Assembly: GCA_963817635.1 (NCBI GenBank)
Contig: CAWFPR010000004.1
Location: 7,851-71,850, forward strand
Source: CAWFPR01 sp963817635
GTDB taxonomy: Bacteria; Acidobacteriota; Vicinamibacteria; Vicinamibacterales; 2-12-FULL-66-21
Length of the DNA stretch: 64,000 bases
Direction of reading: 5' to 3'
The notes below the pieces were generated by a model, which was given only the letters and a program-made list of their open reading frames with translations, searched no databases and had not been told where the DNA came from. Below are positions 28,881 through 38,258 of this stretch, piece after piece (position 1 is the first letter of the stretch; each line of letters opens with the position of its first letter). Position numbers and translations under genes: made by a program.

Positions 28881-31550
28881 CTACTCGGTCCTGAGCGCCG
28901 CAACCGGGGCGATGCGTGTCGCGCGCCGTGCCGGGGCCACCGTGGCGGCAACGGCGATCAGGGCCAGCGCCGCGACCGAGAGCGCGAGCGTCGTCGGATC
29001 CGCCGGCGCGATCCCGTAGAGCAGGGCGCCGACCGCCGGTGCCGCAGCCAGCGACAGCGCAATGCCGACGGCCGCGCCGATCGCCACCAGGATGGCGGTC
29101 TCCTTCACCATGAGTCGCGCGATGTCCAATGACGTGGCGCCGAGCGCCATGCGTACGCCGATCTCGTTCGTGCGCCGCGTGACTGTGTACGCGACGAGAC
29201 CGTAGAGACCGACGACCGTCAGCAGCGTCGCGAGCGCGCCGAAACCGCCCGACAGCACCGCCAGCAGACGGTCGCGCGCCAGCGTTTCGTCAATCCTCTC
29301 GGCGAGCGCCGAGTAGGCGACGCCGATCCGCGGATCCATGCTCGCCAGGGCACTCGTGATGGCGGCGGAGGTCGTCCCGGCCGGCAGCGACGAGCGGACG
29401 ACGACGCGCAGATACGCCTGCGGCGGCGACTGGGCGTCGGCCAGATAGACCAGCCCCTGGGGAGGCTCGCGCAGGTCTGCGTATGTCGAGTTTTTCACGA
29501 CGCCGACGATCTCGAACGTTTTCGCGTCGGGCGTGCCGGGCACTGGCTCGCGCGTCAACCGCGCGCCCACGACACGGCCGTCGGGCGCCAGCGCCCGCGC
29601 GAGCGCCTCGCTGACGATCGCCTTCGGCGACGACGAGGGGGTGTCGCGTTCGTCGAAATCCCGGCCGGCGACGAAGGGAATTCCCATCGTCGTGAAGTAC
29701 TCGGGTCCGACGGTGTTCCAGCGCGCGTCGAGCCGTTGATTCGAGCGGCCCTCCGGCCAGACCGTGTTGGTCCGGCTCATTCCGCTGATCGGCACGACCT
29801 GGACCGCTGCGGCCGCCTGGACCCCCGGCAGGTGACGCAGCCGGTCCACCAGTTCCCGTTGGAACACCAGCCTGCGATCGGCGGGCATGTCGACCCGGCG
29901 GAAGTTGATGCCCGCGACGAGGACACCGCGCGCATCGAAGCCGGGATCGATCGACGCGAGCCTCTCGAGGCTGCGCACGAACAGGATCGAGCCGAAGAGG
30001 AGCAGCAGCGAGAGCGCGACCTGCGCGACGACGAGCCCGCGTCGCAGGCCGACGGTCTCGCGGCCTGCCGTGCCGCCCCGGACCGTCTCGCGCGCCATCG
30101 CGCCGGCCGTGACGCGCGTGCTCTTCAGCGCCGGCGCCAGGCTGAAGAGCAGGCTCGTGAGCAGCGCCACCGCGATTGCGAACGCGACCACGACCGGGTC
30201 GAGCCGCAGGGTGAGCTGCACGTCGGAGCCACCTGGATCGAGCAGGGCGATCAGCGCGTGGCCGAGGGTGGTGGCGAGGAGGAGCGCGCCGAGGCCGCCG
30301 ATTGCAGAGAGGACGAGTCCCTCGGTCAGTAACTGTCGCACGACCCGCCCGCGTGATGCGCCGAGGCCGAGGCGCACCGCGAACTCGCGCCGACGCGCCG
30401 TTGCGCGCGCAAGCAGCAGGTTGGCCAGGTTTGCGCACGCGATGAGGAGCACGAGACTCGCCAGTGCGAGCAGCAGCCACAGGGGCGAGCCGTACGTTTC
30501 ACGCAGCTGAGAGATGCCGGCCCCTCCCGGATCGGCCGTGAGCGTGAGTCCCAGGTAGTCGGTGACGCTGGCTGCCGGATAGTCCGCCGGGAGCGTCGCA
30601 CGAAAGAGCTCCGGAGAGGCCGACTCCAGGTAGGCGCGCGCTCGCGACACCGACCAGCCCGGCTTCAGGCGGCCGAAGACGCTCAGCCACCACTCGGTGC
30701 CGCGCGCAAGTCGGCCGCTTCCGTCGTCGCTGAAGATGGGGTCGGCGCAAATCGGGAGCGCGACGTCGAAGGAGCGACCGACCTCCATGCCGTGGAAGCC
30801 TGGCGGCGCCACGCCCACGATCTCGGCACGGTGCGCGCCCAGGGCGAGCGCCTGCCCGAGCACGGCCGGGTTGCCGCCATATGCGCGCTGCCAGAAGCCG
30901 TAACCGAGGACGGCCCTCGCCGGACAGCCGGGACGGTCGTCCGCGCGATCGAGCAGGCGGCCGATCGCAGGTTGTACGCCGAGCCCGTCGAAGAACCCGC
31001 CGCTCACCCAGAGGCCGTTCGCGTATCGGGTCTCTCCGCCGTCCGAGAGGCTGAACGTGTCGCCGCCCCACGCGAAGAGCGTGGCAAAGGCCATCTGCCG
31101 CGCGCGCATCGCGTCCCAGATCGGGTTGGTCACGGCGTCATGCCACGTCCAGCGCGCGCCGCGCACGTGATCCATGTCGGTGAGGTGCACCTCGATGAGC
31201 CGCGCGGGATCGGCCACCGGCAGCGCCCTCAGCCGCACCGCATCGACGATGGCAAAGATCGCCGTGTTCGCCCCGATGCCGAGCGCGAGCGAGACGATCG
31301 CCACCGTCGCGAAGCCCGGGTTGCGCCGGAACGTGCGCAGGGCGTAGCGAACGTCCTGCGCGAGCCGCTCCAGCCAGCGGCGTCCCCAGACGTCCCGGGT
31401 CGCCTCCTGGATGTGGGAGACGTTGCCGAGTTGACGTCGCGCTCCCGCGGCCGCATCGTCTGGCGGCTCGCCGCGGCCGATCCGATCGGCGGTCGCCATC
31501 TCTATGTGGCTCCGCAGCTCATCGCGCAGGTCCTCGTCTCGCCGGCTCAT
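28881..31550 (-). CDS. ABC transporter permease, ADOP (acidobacterial duplicated permease) type
   Basis: 889 residues, intact. The N-terminal prefix MSRRDEDLRDELRSHIEM and LGNVSHIQEATRDVWG is the ADOP cytoplasmic module. Two MacB-PCD periplasmic and two FtsX-like membrane modules follow (YALRTFRRNPGFATVAIVSL, ACANLANLLLARATARRREF, TVVGLYGLVAYTVTRRTNEI). No ATPase is nearby. The start overlaps the PadR stop by ATGA, so PadR controls its own permease. Substrate unknown. Confidence 0.88.
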   Translation of the reverse strand: MSRRDEDLRDELRSHIEMATADRIGRGEPPDDAAAGARRQLGNVSHIQEATRDVWGRRWLERLAQDVRYALRTFRRNPGFATVAIVSLALGIGANTAIFAIVDAVRLRALPVADPARLIEVHLTDMDHVRGARWTWHDAVTNPIWDAMRARQMAFATLFAWGGDTFSLSDGGETRYANGLWVSGGFFDGLGVQPAIGRLLDRADDRPGCPARAVLGYGFWQRAYGGNPAVLGQALALGAHRAEIVGVAPPGFHGMEVGRSFDVALPICADPIFSDDGSGRLARGTEWWLSVFGRLKPGWSVSRARAYLESASPELFRATLPADYPAASVTDYLGLTLTADPGGAGISQLRETYGSPLWLLLALASLVLLIACANLANLLLARATARRREFAVRLGLGASRGRVVRQLLTEGLVLSAIGGLGALLLATTLGHALIALLDPGGSDVQLTLRLDPVVVAFAIAVALLTSLLFSLAPALKSTRVTAGAMARETVRGGTAGRETVGLRRGLVVAQVALSLLLLFGSILFVRSLERLASIDPGFDARGVLVAGINFRRVDMPADRRLVFQRELVDRLRHLPGVQAAAAVQVVPISGMSRTNTVWPEGRSNQRLDARWNTVGPEYFTTMGIPFVAGRDFDERDTPSSSPKAIVSEALARALAPDGRVVGARLTREPVPGTPDAKTFEIVGVVKNSTYADLREPPQGLVYLADAQSPPQAYLRVVVRSSLPAGTTSAAITSALASMDPRIGVAYSALAERIDETLARDRLLAVLSGGFGALATLLTVVGLYGLVAYTVTRRTNEIGVRMALGATSLDIARLMVKETAILVAIGAAVGIALSLAAAPAVGALLYGIAPADPTTLALSVAALALIAVAATVAPARRATRIAPVAALRTE

Positions 31551-31909
31551 GATGTGCTCTCGCTGGGCCGGGCGAGGATGCCGCCGATCGCCTGGACAAT
31601 CCGGTCCCACCGCGAGCGTTCAACGGCGAGCTGCCGGCGACCGGCCGCGGTGAGCCGATAGACGCGCGTGCGCTGCTTGTTCGCCGAGAGCTCCCATGCG
31701 GCCGCCACGAGCTTTTGCTTCTCGAGCCGATGGAGCGCCGGGTAGAGCGATCCGGTATCGACCTGGAGCACGTCGCTCGAGCCGGCCTGAATCGCCTGGG
31801 CGATGCCGTAGCCGTGGCGCGGTCCCCACTGGAGGGTCTGCAGGATGAGGAGGTCGAGCGTGCCCTGGAGCAGCTCGATGCGGTTCTCGTAGCGTTCGCG
31901 CCTTGGCAT
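31547..31909 (-). CDS. PadR-family transcriptional regulator
   Basis: 120 residues, winged helix: LLQGTLDLLILQTLQWGPRH, GYGIAQAIQ and GSLYPALHRLEKQKLV are the family core, followed by RVYRLTAAGRRQL. It is the first gene of the operon with the ADOP permease. Two dyads abut the ATG (31912-31955), with no ribosome site between, so it is probably autoregulated and possibly translated from a leaderless message. Confidence 0.92.
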   Translation of the reverse strand: MPRRERYENRIELLQGTLDLLILQTLQWGPRHGYGIAQAIQAGSSDVLQVDTGSLYPALHRLEKQKLVAAAWELSANKQRTRVYRLTAAGRRQLAVERSRWDRIVQAIGGILARPSESTS

Positions 31910-31911
31910 AT

Positions 31912-31955
31912 GGGTGTAGGTAATCTACACCCATGGGTGGAGATTGTCTACACCC
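31912..31955. promoter_or_regulatory. Tandem PadR operator
   Basis: Two dyads 23 bases apart: GGGTGTAG-N5-CTACACCC (31912-31932, perfect) and GGGTGGAG-N5-CTACACCC (31935-31955, one mismatch). They cover the region where the padR promoter must lie, three bases from the ATG. The rest of the gap to the tRNAs holds a GGTCGGGA/TCCCGACC hairpin near 32108-32131. Confidence 0.7.
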
Positions 31956-32168
31956 CTGGCTGCCGCACCCCGGCTGCTTCACCATCCGGCGCTGATACGA
32001 CGGCCTGCATGGAGCTCCAGGTGTGGATTCGATCGTTGCGGGCGGGATCGGGGCGTTTCGGCGAGACGGGCTGGCGCCGGATTCAGGCGCGCACCCCTGA
32101 GGCGGAGGAGGTCGGGACTGTCACTTCCCGACCCTGTTTCGATAAACCGCTGATGCTAAATAACTTAG

Positions 32169-32245
<77 letters not shown>

Positions 32246-32334
32246 GCACTCCGCAGCTTCGCGGGTTCCGCCGCTCGCTGCTCGCAGCTTCGGCGAGATA
32301 TTTCATTCCGTCCCGACCTCCCCAGCCGAAAGGC

Positions 32335-32410
32335 TGGTGGGCGGTACAGGACTCGAACCTGTGACAGCCGGCGTGTAAAGCCGGTGCTCTACCAACTGAG
32401 CTAACCGCCC
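32335..32410 (-). tRNA. tRNA-Val (TAC)
   Basis: 76 nt. Acceptor GGGCGGT pairs with ACCGCCC, discriminator A, CCA encoded. Anticodon loop TTTACAC gives TAC. D arm TAGCTCAGTTGGTAGAGC. Confidence 0.97.
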
Positions 32411-32412
32411 CG

Positions 32413-32533
32413 CCTACGCGCCGACTTCGCCTATCGCTTCGGCGCGGCAGGCCCCCCTACGCGCTGACTTCGCCTATCGCTTCGGCGCGGCAGGCTCCTG
32501 CGCATGACTTCGCCCATCGCTTCGGGCGCCCCC
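32413..32533. repeat. Three tandem copies of a ~42-bp palindromic unit upstream of tRNA-Val
   Basis: Copies begin at about 32413, 32456 and 32497. The first two are almost identical over 43 bases; the third is shorter and diverged. Each contains GACTTCGCC-TATCGCTTCGG, itself able to form a small hairpin. Similar GACTTCGC units follow tRNA-Leu at 44341. Confidence 0.75.
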
Positions 32534-32595
32534 GGCGCACACGCCGACGCCGAACCCAAACACTGATTATATGGGTCGGTGAGCGGCCGCGTCAA

Positions 32596-33102
32596 TCACA
32601 GGGCGAACGCCTTCCACGCGAGAACGGCGAACGCGATCGCCAGGCCGATGACGGCCCGATACTCGCGGTTCTTCATCGCCCGCGCAAGGCTGAACGGCCG
32701 CGCGACGGTTTCGAGCCGGCCGCTCCGATAGTCGGGGTAGGCCGCGCCGAACTTCTCCGTCAGGTGCGCCTCTTCGGTGCGCATCGCGGCCGTCAGCGTC
32801 ACCGCCAGGTACACGACGACAACCGCGGCAACCGCCAGGCTCCAGGCGGCGATCGCCAGGCCGACGCCCATCACCGTCGAGCCGAGATACAGGGGATGGC
32901 GCGTGAACGAGTACGGGCCGGACGAGGTCACTTCCCGTCCCTTTTCGAGATGCCCGGCTGCCCAGAGGCGGATCAGCTCCCCCACCGCCGCGACGATCCC
33001 GCCGATCGCGAGACTCGCCGGCGTCGGTCGCGCCAGCCACAGCGCCAGGAGGCCGAGCACGAATCCGGCCGGCACCCGCAGGCGCGCGAGGCGTTGCATC
33101 AT
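32596..33102 (-). CDS. Isoprenylcysteine carboxyl methyltransferase (ICMT)-like membrane protein
   Basis: 168 residues, four or five membrane helices. The C-terminal ICMT/PEMT-type motif is GPYSFTRHPLYLGSTVMGVG with SAM-binding residues; FGAAYPDYRSGRL follows as in phospholipid methyltransferase-like proteins. It is the last gene of the LPS core operon, just after waaC. Substrate unknown, perhaps a lipid. Confidence 0.75.
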   Translation of the reverse strand: MMQRLARLRVPAGFVLGLLALWLARPTPASLAIGGIVAAVGELIRLWAAGHLEKGREVTSSGPYSFTRHPLYLGSTVMGVGLAIAAWSLAVAAVVVVYLAVTLTAAMRTEEAHLTEKFGAAYPDYRSGRLETVARPFSLARAMKNREYRAVIGLAIAFAVLAWKAFAL

Positions 33103-33112
33103 CGGGGCGTCC

Positions 33113-34155
33113 TCACGGCGCGGTCGCGCCCAGGCGGCGCTGGAGCGCCGCCGCGACCTCGGCAACCGGCACGTGCGCCAGGCACCAGTCCGTCACATGG
33201 CAGCGACGCTCGTAGTGGCAGCGGCAGGACCCGAATCGCGAAATCGTGAGGTCCGCGGCGGCCCAGGGACCGTTGCGCGCCGGATCGGTCGGGCCGAAGA
33301 TCGCGACGCACGGCGTGCCCGGCCGCCGCAGCCAGGTGCAGGGGCCCCGTGTCGCCCGATACCATCAGGCCGGCGGCGCGGCAGAGCGCCAGCAGATCGG
33401 ACAGATTGGTCGGGGGAGCCATGCGCGCCGTGCCGCCCGACGCGGCGATGACCGCGCGCGCGAGCGGCTCCTCGCCCGGGCCCCACAGCACGAAGGCGGG
33501 CAGCCCGCGCACTTCGTGCAGGAACGCCGCGATCTCGCCGAAACGCTCCGCCGGCCAGCGCTTGTTCGGCCAGGCAGCGCCCGGATTGAGCAGGGCGAAC
33601 GGGGTCCTGCCCCCGAGCGTCGCCACGACGGCCTCCAGCGCGGCCGATGGCGGCGACGCCAGCGGAAACGTCACCGGCTCGTCGGCTGCGCACGCCGAGC
33701 GTGCGGACCAGGCGCAGGTTCTTCGCAATGACGTGCGCGACGTCCGGCTCGAGCCGCGCGGCGCCCGGCCCGCCTTCGGGCACCTGGCCGCCGGTCGTCG
33801 TGTAGAAGGGCCGGGCCGTCTTCTCGCGCAGGTGCCAGATCGAGAAGCCGAGCACCCGCGACGCGCCCGACATCCGCGCCAGCACCGCCGACTTGAGCAG
33901 CCCCTGGAGATCGATCGCCACGTCGTAGCGGACCTGGCGCATCACCGCCGATGCCTGGAGCCACCCGGAGAGCGACGGGCGCTCCACCGGGATGACGCGA
34001 TCGACGACGGTGATGAGATCGACGATCGCCCGATGCTTCGCGTCGACAACCCAGTCGATGCGCGCCGAGGGAAACGTCCGCCGCAGCGCCGCCGCGGCCG
34101 GAATGGCGTGCACGATGTCGCCAAGCGCGCCGAGCCGCACGATGAGGATGTTCAT
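33113..34155 (-). CDS. waaC: LPS heptosyltransferase I-like (GT9), frameshifted
   Basis: About 347 residues. The N-terminal MNILIVRLGALGDIVHAIPA is the GT9 start; LLNPGAAWPNKRWPAERFGE and VSGDTGPLHLAAA are the ADP-heptose-binding C-terminal motifs. It adds the first heptose to Kdo. Frameshifts near 33690 and 33317 (an extra G) are repaired by family comparison. It is in the same frame as the hldE nucleotidyltransferase upstream with no stop between. Confidence 0.85.
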
Positions 34156-34650
34156 CGGCGTGTCGCCGCGGGCGCCGTTCTCGCCGCCTCGGATCCGGCC
34201 GAGGAGATCCCGCGTCGAGTGGTCCTTCGGGTCGCCGACGATCGCGATGCGCCCGCCGTAGCCGAGCACGGTCTCGCGCTCGGGCACGGTCTCGACCGTG
34301 TAGTCGGTCCCCTTGCAGTGGACGTCCGGCCTGAGCAGCAGAAGGAGCGGCGTCACCGTGGGCTCGTGAAAGATGGTCACGTAATCCACGCCGCGCAGCG
34401 CCGCGACCAGCTCCGCGCGATCGGCCGCGGGAAGAATCGGCCGGCCCGGGCCTTTCGCACCAGCCGACCGATCGTCGTTGATCGCGACGACGAGACGATC
34501 CGCCTCGGCGGCCGCGGCCTCGAGATAGCGGACGTGCCCGGCGTGCAGCAGGTCGAAGCAGCCGTTCGCGAACGCGATCGTGAGGCCGCTGCGCCGGTCC
34601 TGCTCGACCAGCGCGGCGAGGCGCTCGCGCGAGACGACACGATCAGTCAC
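34156..34650 (-). CDS. hldE: Heptose 1-phosphate adenylyltransferase (HldE C-terminal domain)
   Basis: 165 residues. IAFANGCFDLLHAGHVRYLE carries the nucleotidyltransferase HxGH motif (HAGH). Converts D-glycero-beta-D-manno-heptose 1-phosphate to ADP-heptose. It overlaps the kinase gene by eight bases. The frame runs into waaC without a stop. In another frame a TGA overlaps the waaC ATG, so the apparent fusion could be one more one-base error. Confidence 0.85.
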
Positions 34651-35695
34651 CGGCGGGTCCTGGCGCGCGGTCCGACGCCACGGCGTGGCGCAGCTCGTCG
34701 GCGCTCACCGTCGCGGTGCCGCGCTTCATCACGACAAGGCCGCCGGCGTAGTTGGCCAGCCGCGCCGCTTCGACGAACGTGGCGCCGGAGGCGAGGGCCA
34801 GCGTCATCGTGGCGATGACCGTGTCGCCGGCGCCGGTGACGTCCGCGATCTGATCCGATCCCGAGATCGGAATGTGCACGGTCCGCACGCCGCGCTCGAA
34901 CAGCGCCATGCCGCGGCTGCCCCGCGTGACGAGCACCGCCTCGCTGCGCGTCCGGTCCAGGAGCGCCCGTCCCGCCTTCTCGAGCACGCGCGTGTTCTCG
35001 CCGATCCTGACGCCGAACAGGTGTTCGACTTCCGATTCGTTCGGGGTGCAGGCGGTGATCGCCCGATAGTCGAGCAGGGCGTAGCGCGAATCGACGAGGA
35101 CCGGCGGCACGCGCCGTCCACGGCGCCGCAGCTTCGCGCGCGCCCGGCGGACGAGCGCCGGCGTCACGATTCCGCTGCCGTAGTCCGACACCAGCAGCGC
35201 GTCGGCACGCGACGCCGCCGCGAGCAGCCGCGTCTCGAGCGCGCGGCGATCCGCCTCGCCGGGCGCGGCGCCCGACGACCGATCGATGCGGACGACCTGC
35301 TGCTTCGCCGAATGGACGCCGCCGGCCAGGATGCGCGTCTTGGTCGGCGTCCTGAAGCCGCGCGGCCGCACGATGCCTCGCACGTCCACGTGCGCGCCGA
35401 GGACGTCGGCGAGGCGGTCGCCCGTCGCGTCGCGGCCGAGCACGCCCACCGCCGACGCCGATCCGCCCAGTGCCGCGACGTTGTTCGCCGCGTTGCCGGC
35501 GCCGCCCGGCACGATCTCGGTCGAGTCGTAGTTCAGGATCAGCACCGGCGCTTCGCGCGACACGCGCGCGATGTCGCCGTAGATGAACTCGTCCACGATC
35601 AGGTCGCCGACCACGGCGACGCGGACGCCGCGGAAGCCGTCGATAATCGTGAAGAGCCGTTCGGGATCCACTGCCGTCCTGTGATCTGCCATCAT
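34643..35695 (-). CDS. hldE: Heptose 7-phosphate kinase (HldE N-terminal domain, PfkB family)
   Basis: 350 residues, separate from the adenylyltransferase as in split RfaE systems. PfkB motifs: VPGGAGNAANNVAALGG near residue 60 and the C-terminal DVTGAGDTVIATM with catalytic Asp. Phosphorylates heptose 7-phosphate at C1. The ATG overlaps the gmhB stop. Intact. Confidence 0.9.
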   Translation of the reverse strand: MMADHRTAVDPERLFTIIDGFRGVRVAVVGDLIVDEFIYGDIARVSREAPVLILNYDSTEIVPGGAGNAANNVAALGGSASAVGVLGRDATGDRLADVLGAHVDVRGIVRPRGFRTPTKTRILAGGVHSAKQQVVRIDRSSGAAPGEADRRALETRLLAAASRADALLVSDYGSGIVTPALVRRARAKLRRRGRRVPPVLVDSRYALLDYRAITACTPNESEVEHLFGVRIGENTRVLEKAGRALLDRTRSEAVLVTRGSRGMALFERGVRTVHIPISGSDQIADVTGAGDTVIATMTLALASGATFVEAARLANYAGGLVVMKRGTATVSADELRHAVASDRAPGPAGD

Positions 35696-36255
35696 GCCTG
35701 ACCGAGAATCCACGCCGCCGCGCCCGCGAGGTTATCGGCCACCGCGTAGCCGGTGAGCCCGGGCGGCGGCGCCTGTTCGATACGGGCGCCGTACCCCGTT
35801 CGCACCAGCACGCCGCGCGCGCCGACCGCCATGCCGGCCTGCAGATCGTGCCACCGATCGCCCACCGTGAACGAACGCCGCAGATCGAGATCCCGATCGG
35901 AAGCGGCCTGGCGGAACAACCCCGGCGAGGGCTTCCGGCACTCGCACGTCACGCGGAACCGCTCGACGATTCCCTGTGGATGATGCGGGCAGTGATAGAA
36001 GGCGTCGATCCGGCCGCCGCCCCGCGCCACCCGGTCGCCAATCACCCGCGAGACCTCCGCGACGAACGGCTCCTCGACGATGCCGCGCGCGATGCCGGCC
36101 TGGTTGGTGATCACGACCACGGCGAAGCCCGCGCGGTTCAGCAGCCGGATCGCGTCGACGGCGAACGGAAAGAACCTGAGGCGCTCGAGGCGCTCCAGGT
36201 ATCCGGCCTCTTCGATGATCGTGCCGTCCCGATCGAGGAACACGGCTGGTTTCAT
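35692..36255 (-). CDS. gmhB: D,D-heptose 1,7-bisphosphate phosphatase
   Basis: 187 residues, HAD superfamily. AVFLDRDGTI holds the catalytic Asp pair, VITNQAGIARG motif II, and GDRWHDLQAG motif IV. The zinc loop is FYHCPHHPQGIVE with CECRKP. Acts between the kinase and adenylyltransferase encoded next door. Confidence 0.93.
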   Translation of the reverse strand: MKPAVFLDRDGTIIEEAGYLERLERLRFFPFAVDAIRLLNRAGFAVVVITNQAGIARGIVEEPFVAEVSRVIGDRVARGGGRIDAFYHCPHHPQGIVERFRVTCECRKPSPGLFRQAASDRDLDLRRSFTVGDRWHDLQAGMAVGARGVLVRTGYGARIEQAPPPGLTGYAVADNLAGAAAWILGQA

Positions 36256-37263
36256 AACCGGGCGTTCAGCGCCTCGAACACGTCGCTCACGGCAATGCCT
36301 TTCATGCAGCGGTGATCGATCGGGCAGTCGCGAAGCATGCAGGGGCGGCAGAACACGTGGTGCACGATCACCTCGTGCGGGCCGAGCGGCGCCGTGACGC
36401 GATCGTCGGTCGGCCCGAAGACCGCGGTCACCGGCACGCCGATGGCGGCCGCCAGGTGCATCGCGCCGGAGTCGTTCGACACGAACGCGCGGCACCGGGC
36501 CAGCACGCCCGCAAGCTGCCGCAGGTCCGTCCATCCGATCAGATTGACGACGCGGGCGTCCGGCGGCAGCAGGGATTCTATCTCACGGCCGGCTCCCCGG
36601 TCTCCGCCGGAGCCCACCAGGACGCTGACCGCGTGGCGCTCGCGGGAGACGCGGGTGATGAGCTCGGCGACGCGTGCCGGGGGCCACCGTTTCGCGTGGC
36701 CGTAGGCGGCGCCCGGCGCGAAACCCACCAGCAGGTCGTCGGCGTGCAGCCCGCGCCGCGCAAGCAGGTCGTGGGCGCGCCGCAGCGTCTCGGGACGCAC
36801 GGCGAGCGACGGCAGGCGGGTCGGGCGCCGGGAGGCCGAGCCCCCGCACGAGCGCGAGATAGTAGGCCGACTGATGCATCACCTCCGACGGGCGCCCTAC
36901 GGAGCGGGTCAGCAGCAGGCGCCGCAATCCCGCGCCGTAGCCCCAGCGCGCGGGAATGCCGGCCTGCCGCGCCACCCACGCGGCGCCGAGGGAATTGGGA
37001 AACAGCACCGCGGTGTCGAAGGACCCGGCTGCCAGCTCGCTCGCCTCCCGATCGCGGCGCGCGATCACCACGATCTCGTCCTGTCGCGCGATCGTGTTCT
37101 CCTCGAAGAGCGAAGCGATGGATGCGGGAGCCGCGATCGCGATGCGCGTGGCCGGAAACGCCGCCCGGACCGCCGCCGCGGCCGGCAGCGCCATCACGGC
37201 GTCCCCCAGCCAGTTGGGCATGCGCAGCACCAGCCGCTCCGAATCCGTGAGGACGGTCGTCAT
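36252..37263 (-). CDS. waaF: LPS heptosyltransferase II-like (GT9), frameshifted
   Basis: About 337 residues. The start LVLRMPNWLGDAVMALPAA is the WaaF form of the GT9 motif; GFAPGAAYGHAKRWPP and SNDSGAMHLAAAIGVPV follow. VFCRPCMLRDCPIDHRCMK near the C-terminus is characteristic. Frameshift near 36815. ATGA overlaps at both ends. Confidence 0.9.
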
Positions 37264-38258
37264 TCGCCCGTGCGCTCCTCGCGCCCGGCGGCCGGGAACA
37301 TGCCGCCCACGCCGTCGGCCGACGGCCGATCGCGCCAGCGGCGGTGCATCCAGAGCCAGAGATCGGGATAACGGCGCACGTACATCTCGAGCACGTCCGT
37401 GCAGCGCTGGGTGAAATCGTGCACGGCGGCTTCGTCCCCGGCCGCCGGCGGTTCGACGGGATGCTCGTACACCATGCGGAACCGCCCGCCCGGCAGCGGC
37501 AGGGCGAAGACCGGCACGACCGGCGCGCCGGTCCGCAGCGCGAGCGCCGCCAGCGCGGACGTCGTCGCGGCCGGGCGGTTGAAGAACTCCACATAGACCG
37601 CGTCAGCCGTCGCGATGTGCTGATCGATCAGCACGGCGACAGCCTGGTTCGCCTCGAGCGCGCGCATGACGCGCCGCACCGCGCCGCGCCGGTAGATCAC
37701 GGTGTTCCCCGTGCGCCCCCGCACCGATTCGAGCAGATCGTGGAGCAGCGGGTTGTCGAGCGGACGGGCGAGCACGGCGATGGGCCGGAGGCGCAGCGCA
37801 TGCACGAGCGCGTTGATTTCCCAGAAGCCGAAATGACCGGTGAACAGCAGGACGCCGCGCCCCTGCGCGTGCGCGTGCAGGACGTGGTCTTCCCCCACGA
37901 ACTCGACCGAGGCAAGCATCTGCTGCGGCGTCATCGTGCTGAACTTCAACAGCACAGCCAGCAGGTGCCCGAAATGCGCGAACATGTCGCGCGCAATCAC
38001 ACGGCACTCCGCCTCGGACCGGATCGGGAACGCCGCGCGGAGGTTGGCGACGGCGAGCCGCCGATGGCCGCGATCGAGCAGGTAGAAGGCGCGGCCGAGC
38101 AGCGTGCCGGCGGCGAGCACGGCCCGCATGGGCAGCACCCGGACGACCGCCACGACGCTGACCACCGCGCCGTATTCCAGGCGATGGCGCAGCGACGGGC
38201 GCGGACGGACGGGCGCATTGGCCGGCCCTTTCGGGTCGCCAGCCTGATGGTCACTCAA
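37260..38258 (-). CDS. Lipid A late acyltransferase-like (LpxL/HtrB family)
   Basis: 332 residues. N-terminal hydrophobic helix, then the catalytic HFGFWE motif (HX4E) and the GNTVIYRRGAVRRVMRALE and AVLIDQH stretches of lysophospholipid acyltransferases. It should add a secondary acyl chain to lipid A; which one cannot be told. Overlaps waaF by ATGA and lpxK by eight bases. Confidence 0.88.
   Translation of the reverse strand: MSDHQAGDPKGPANAPVRPRPSLRHRLEYGAVVSVVAVVRVLPMRAVLAAGTLLGRAFYLLDRGHRRLAVANLRAAFPIRSEAECRVIARDMFAHFGHLLAVLLKFSTMTPQQMLASVEFVGEDHVLHAHAQGRGVLLFTGHFGFWEINALVHALRLRPIAVLARPLDNPLLHDLLESVRGRTGNTVIYRRGAVRRVMRALEANQAVAVLIDQHIATADAVYVEFFNRPAATTSALAALALRTGAPVVPVFALPLPGGRFRMVYEHPVEPPAAGDEAAVHDFTQRCTDVLEMYVRRYPDLWLWMHRRWRDRPSADGVGGMFPAAGREERTGE

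Noticed and set aside
32413..32533. CRISPR array
   Set aside because: The copies are contiguous with no spacers, and no cas genes are in the window.
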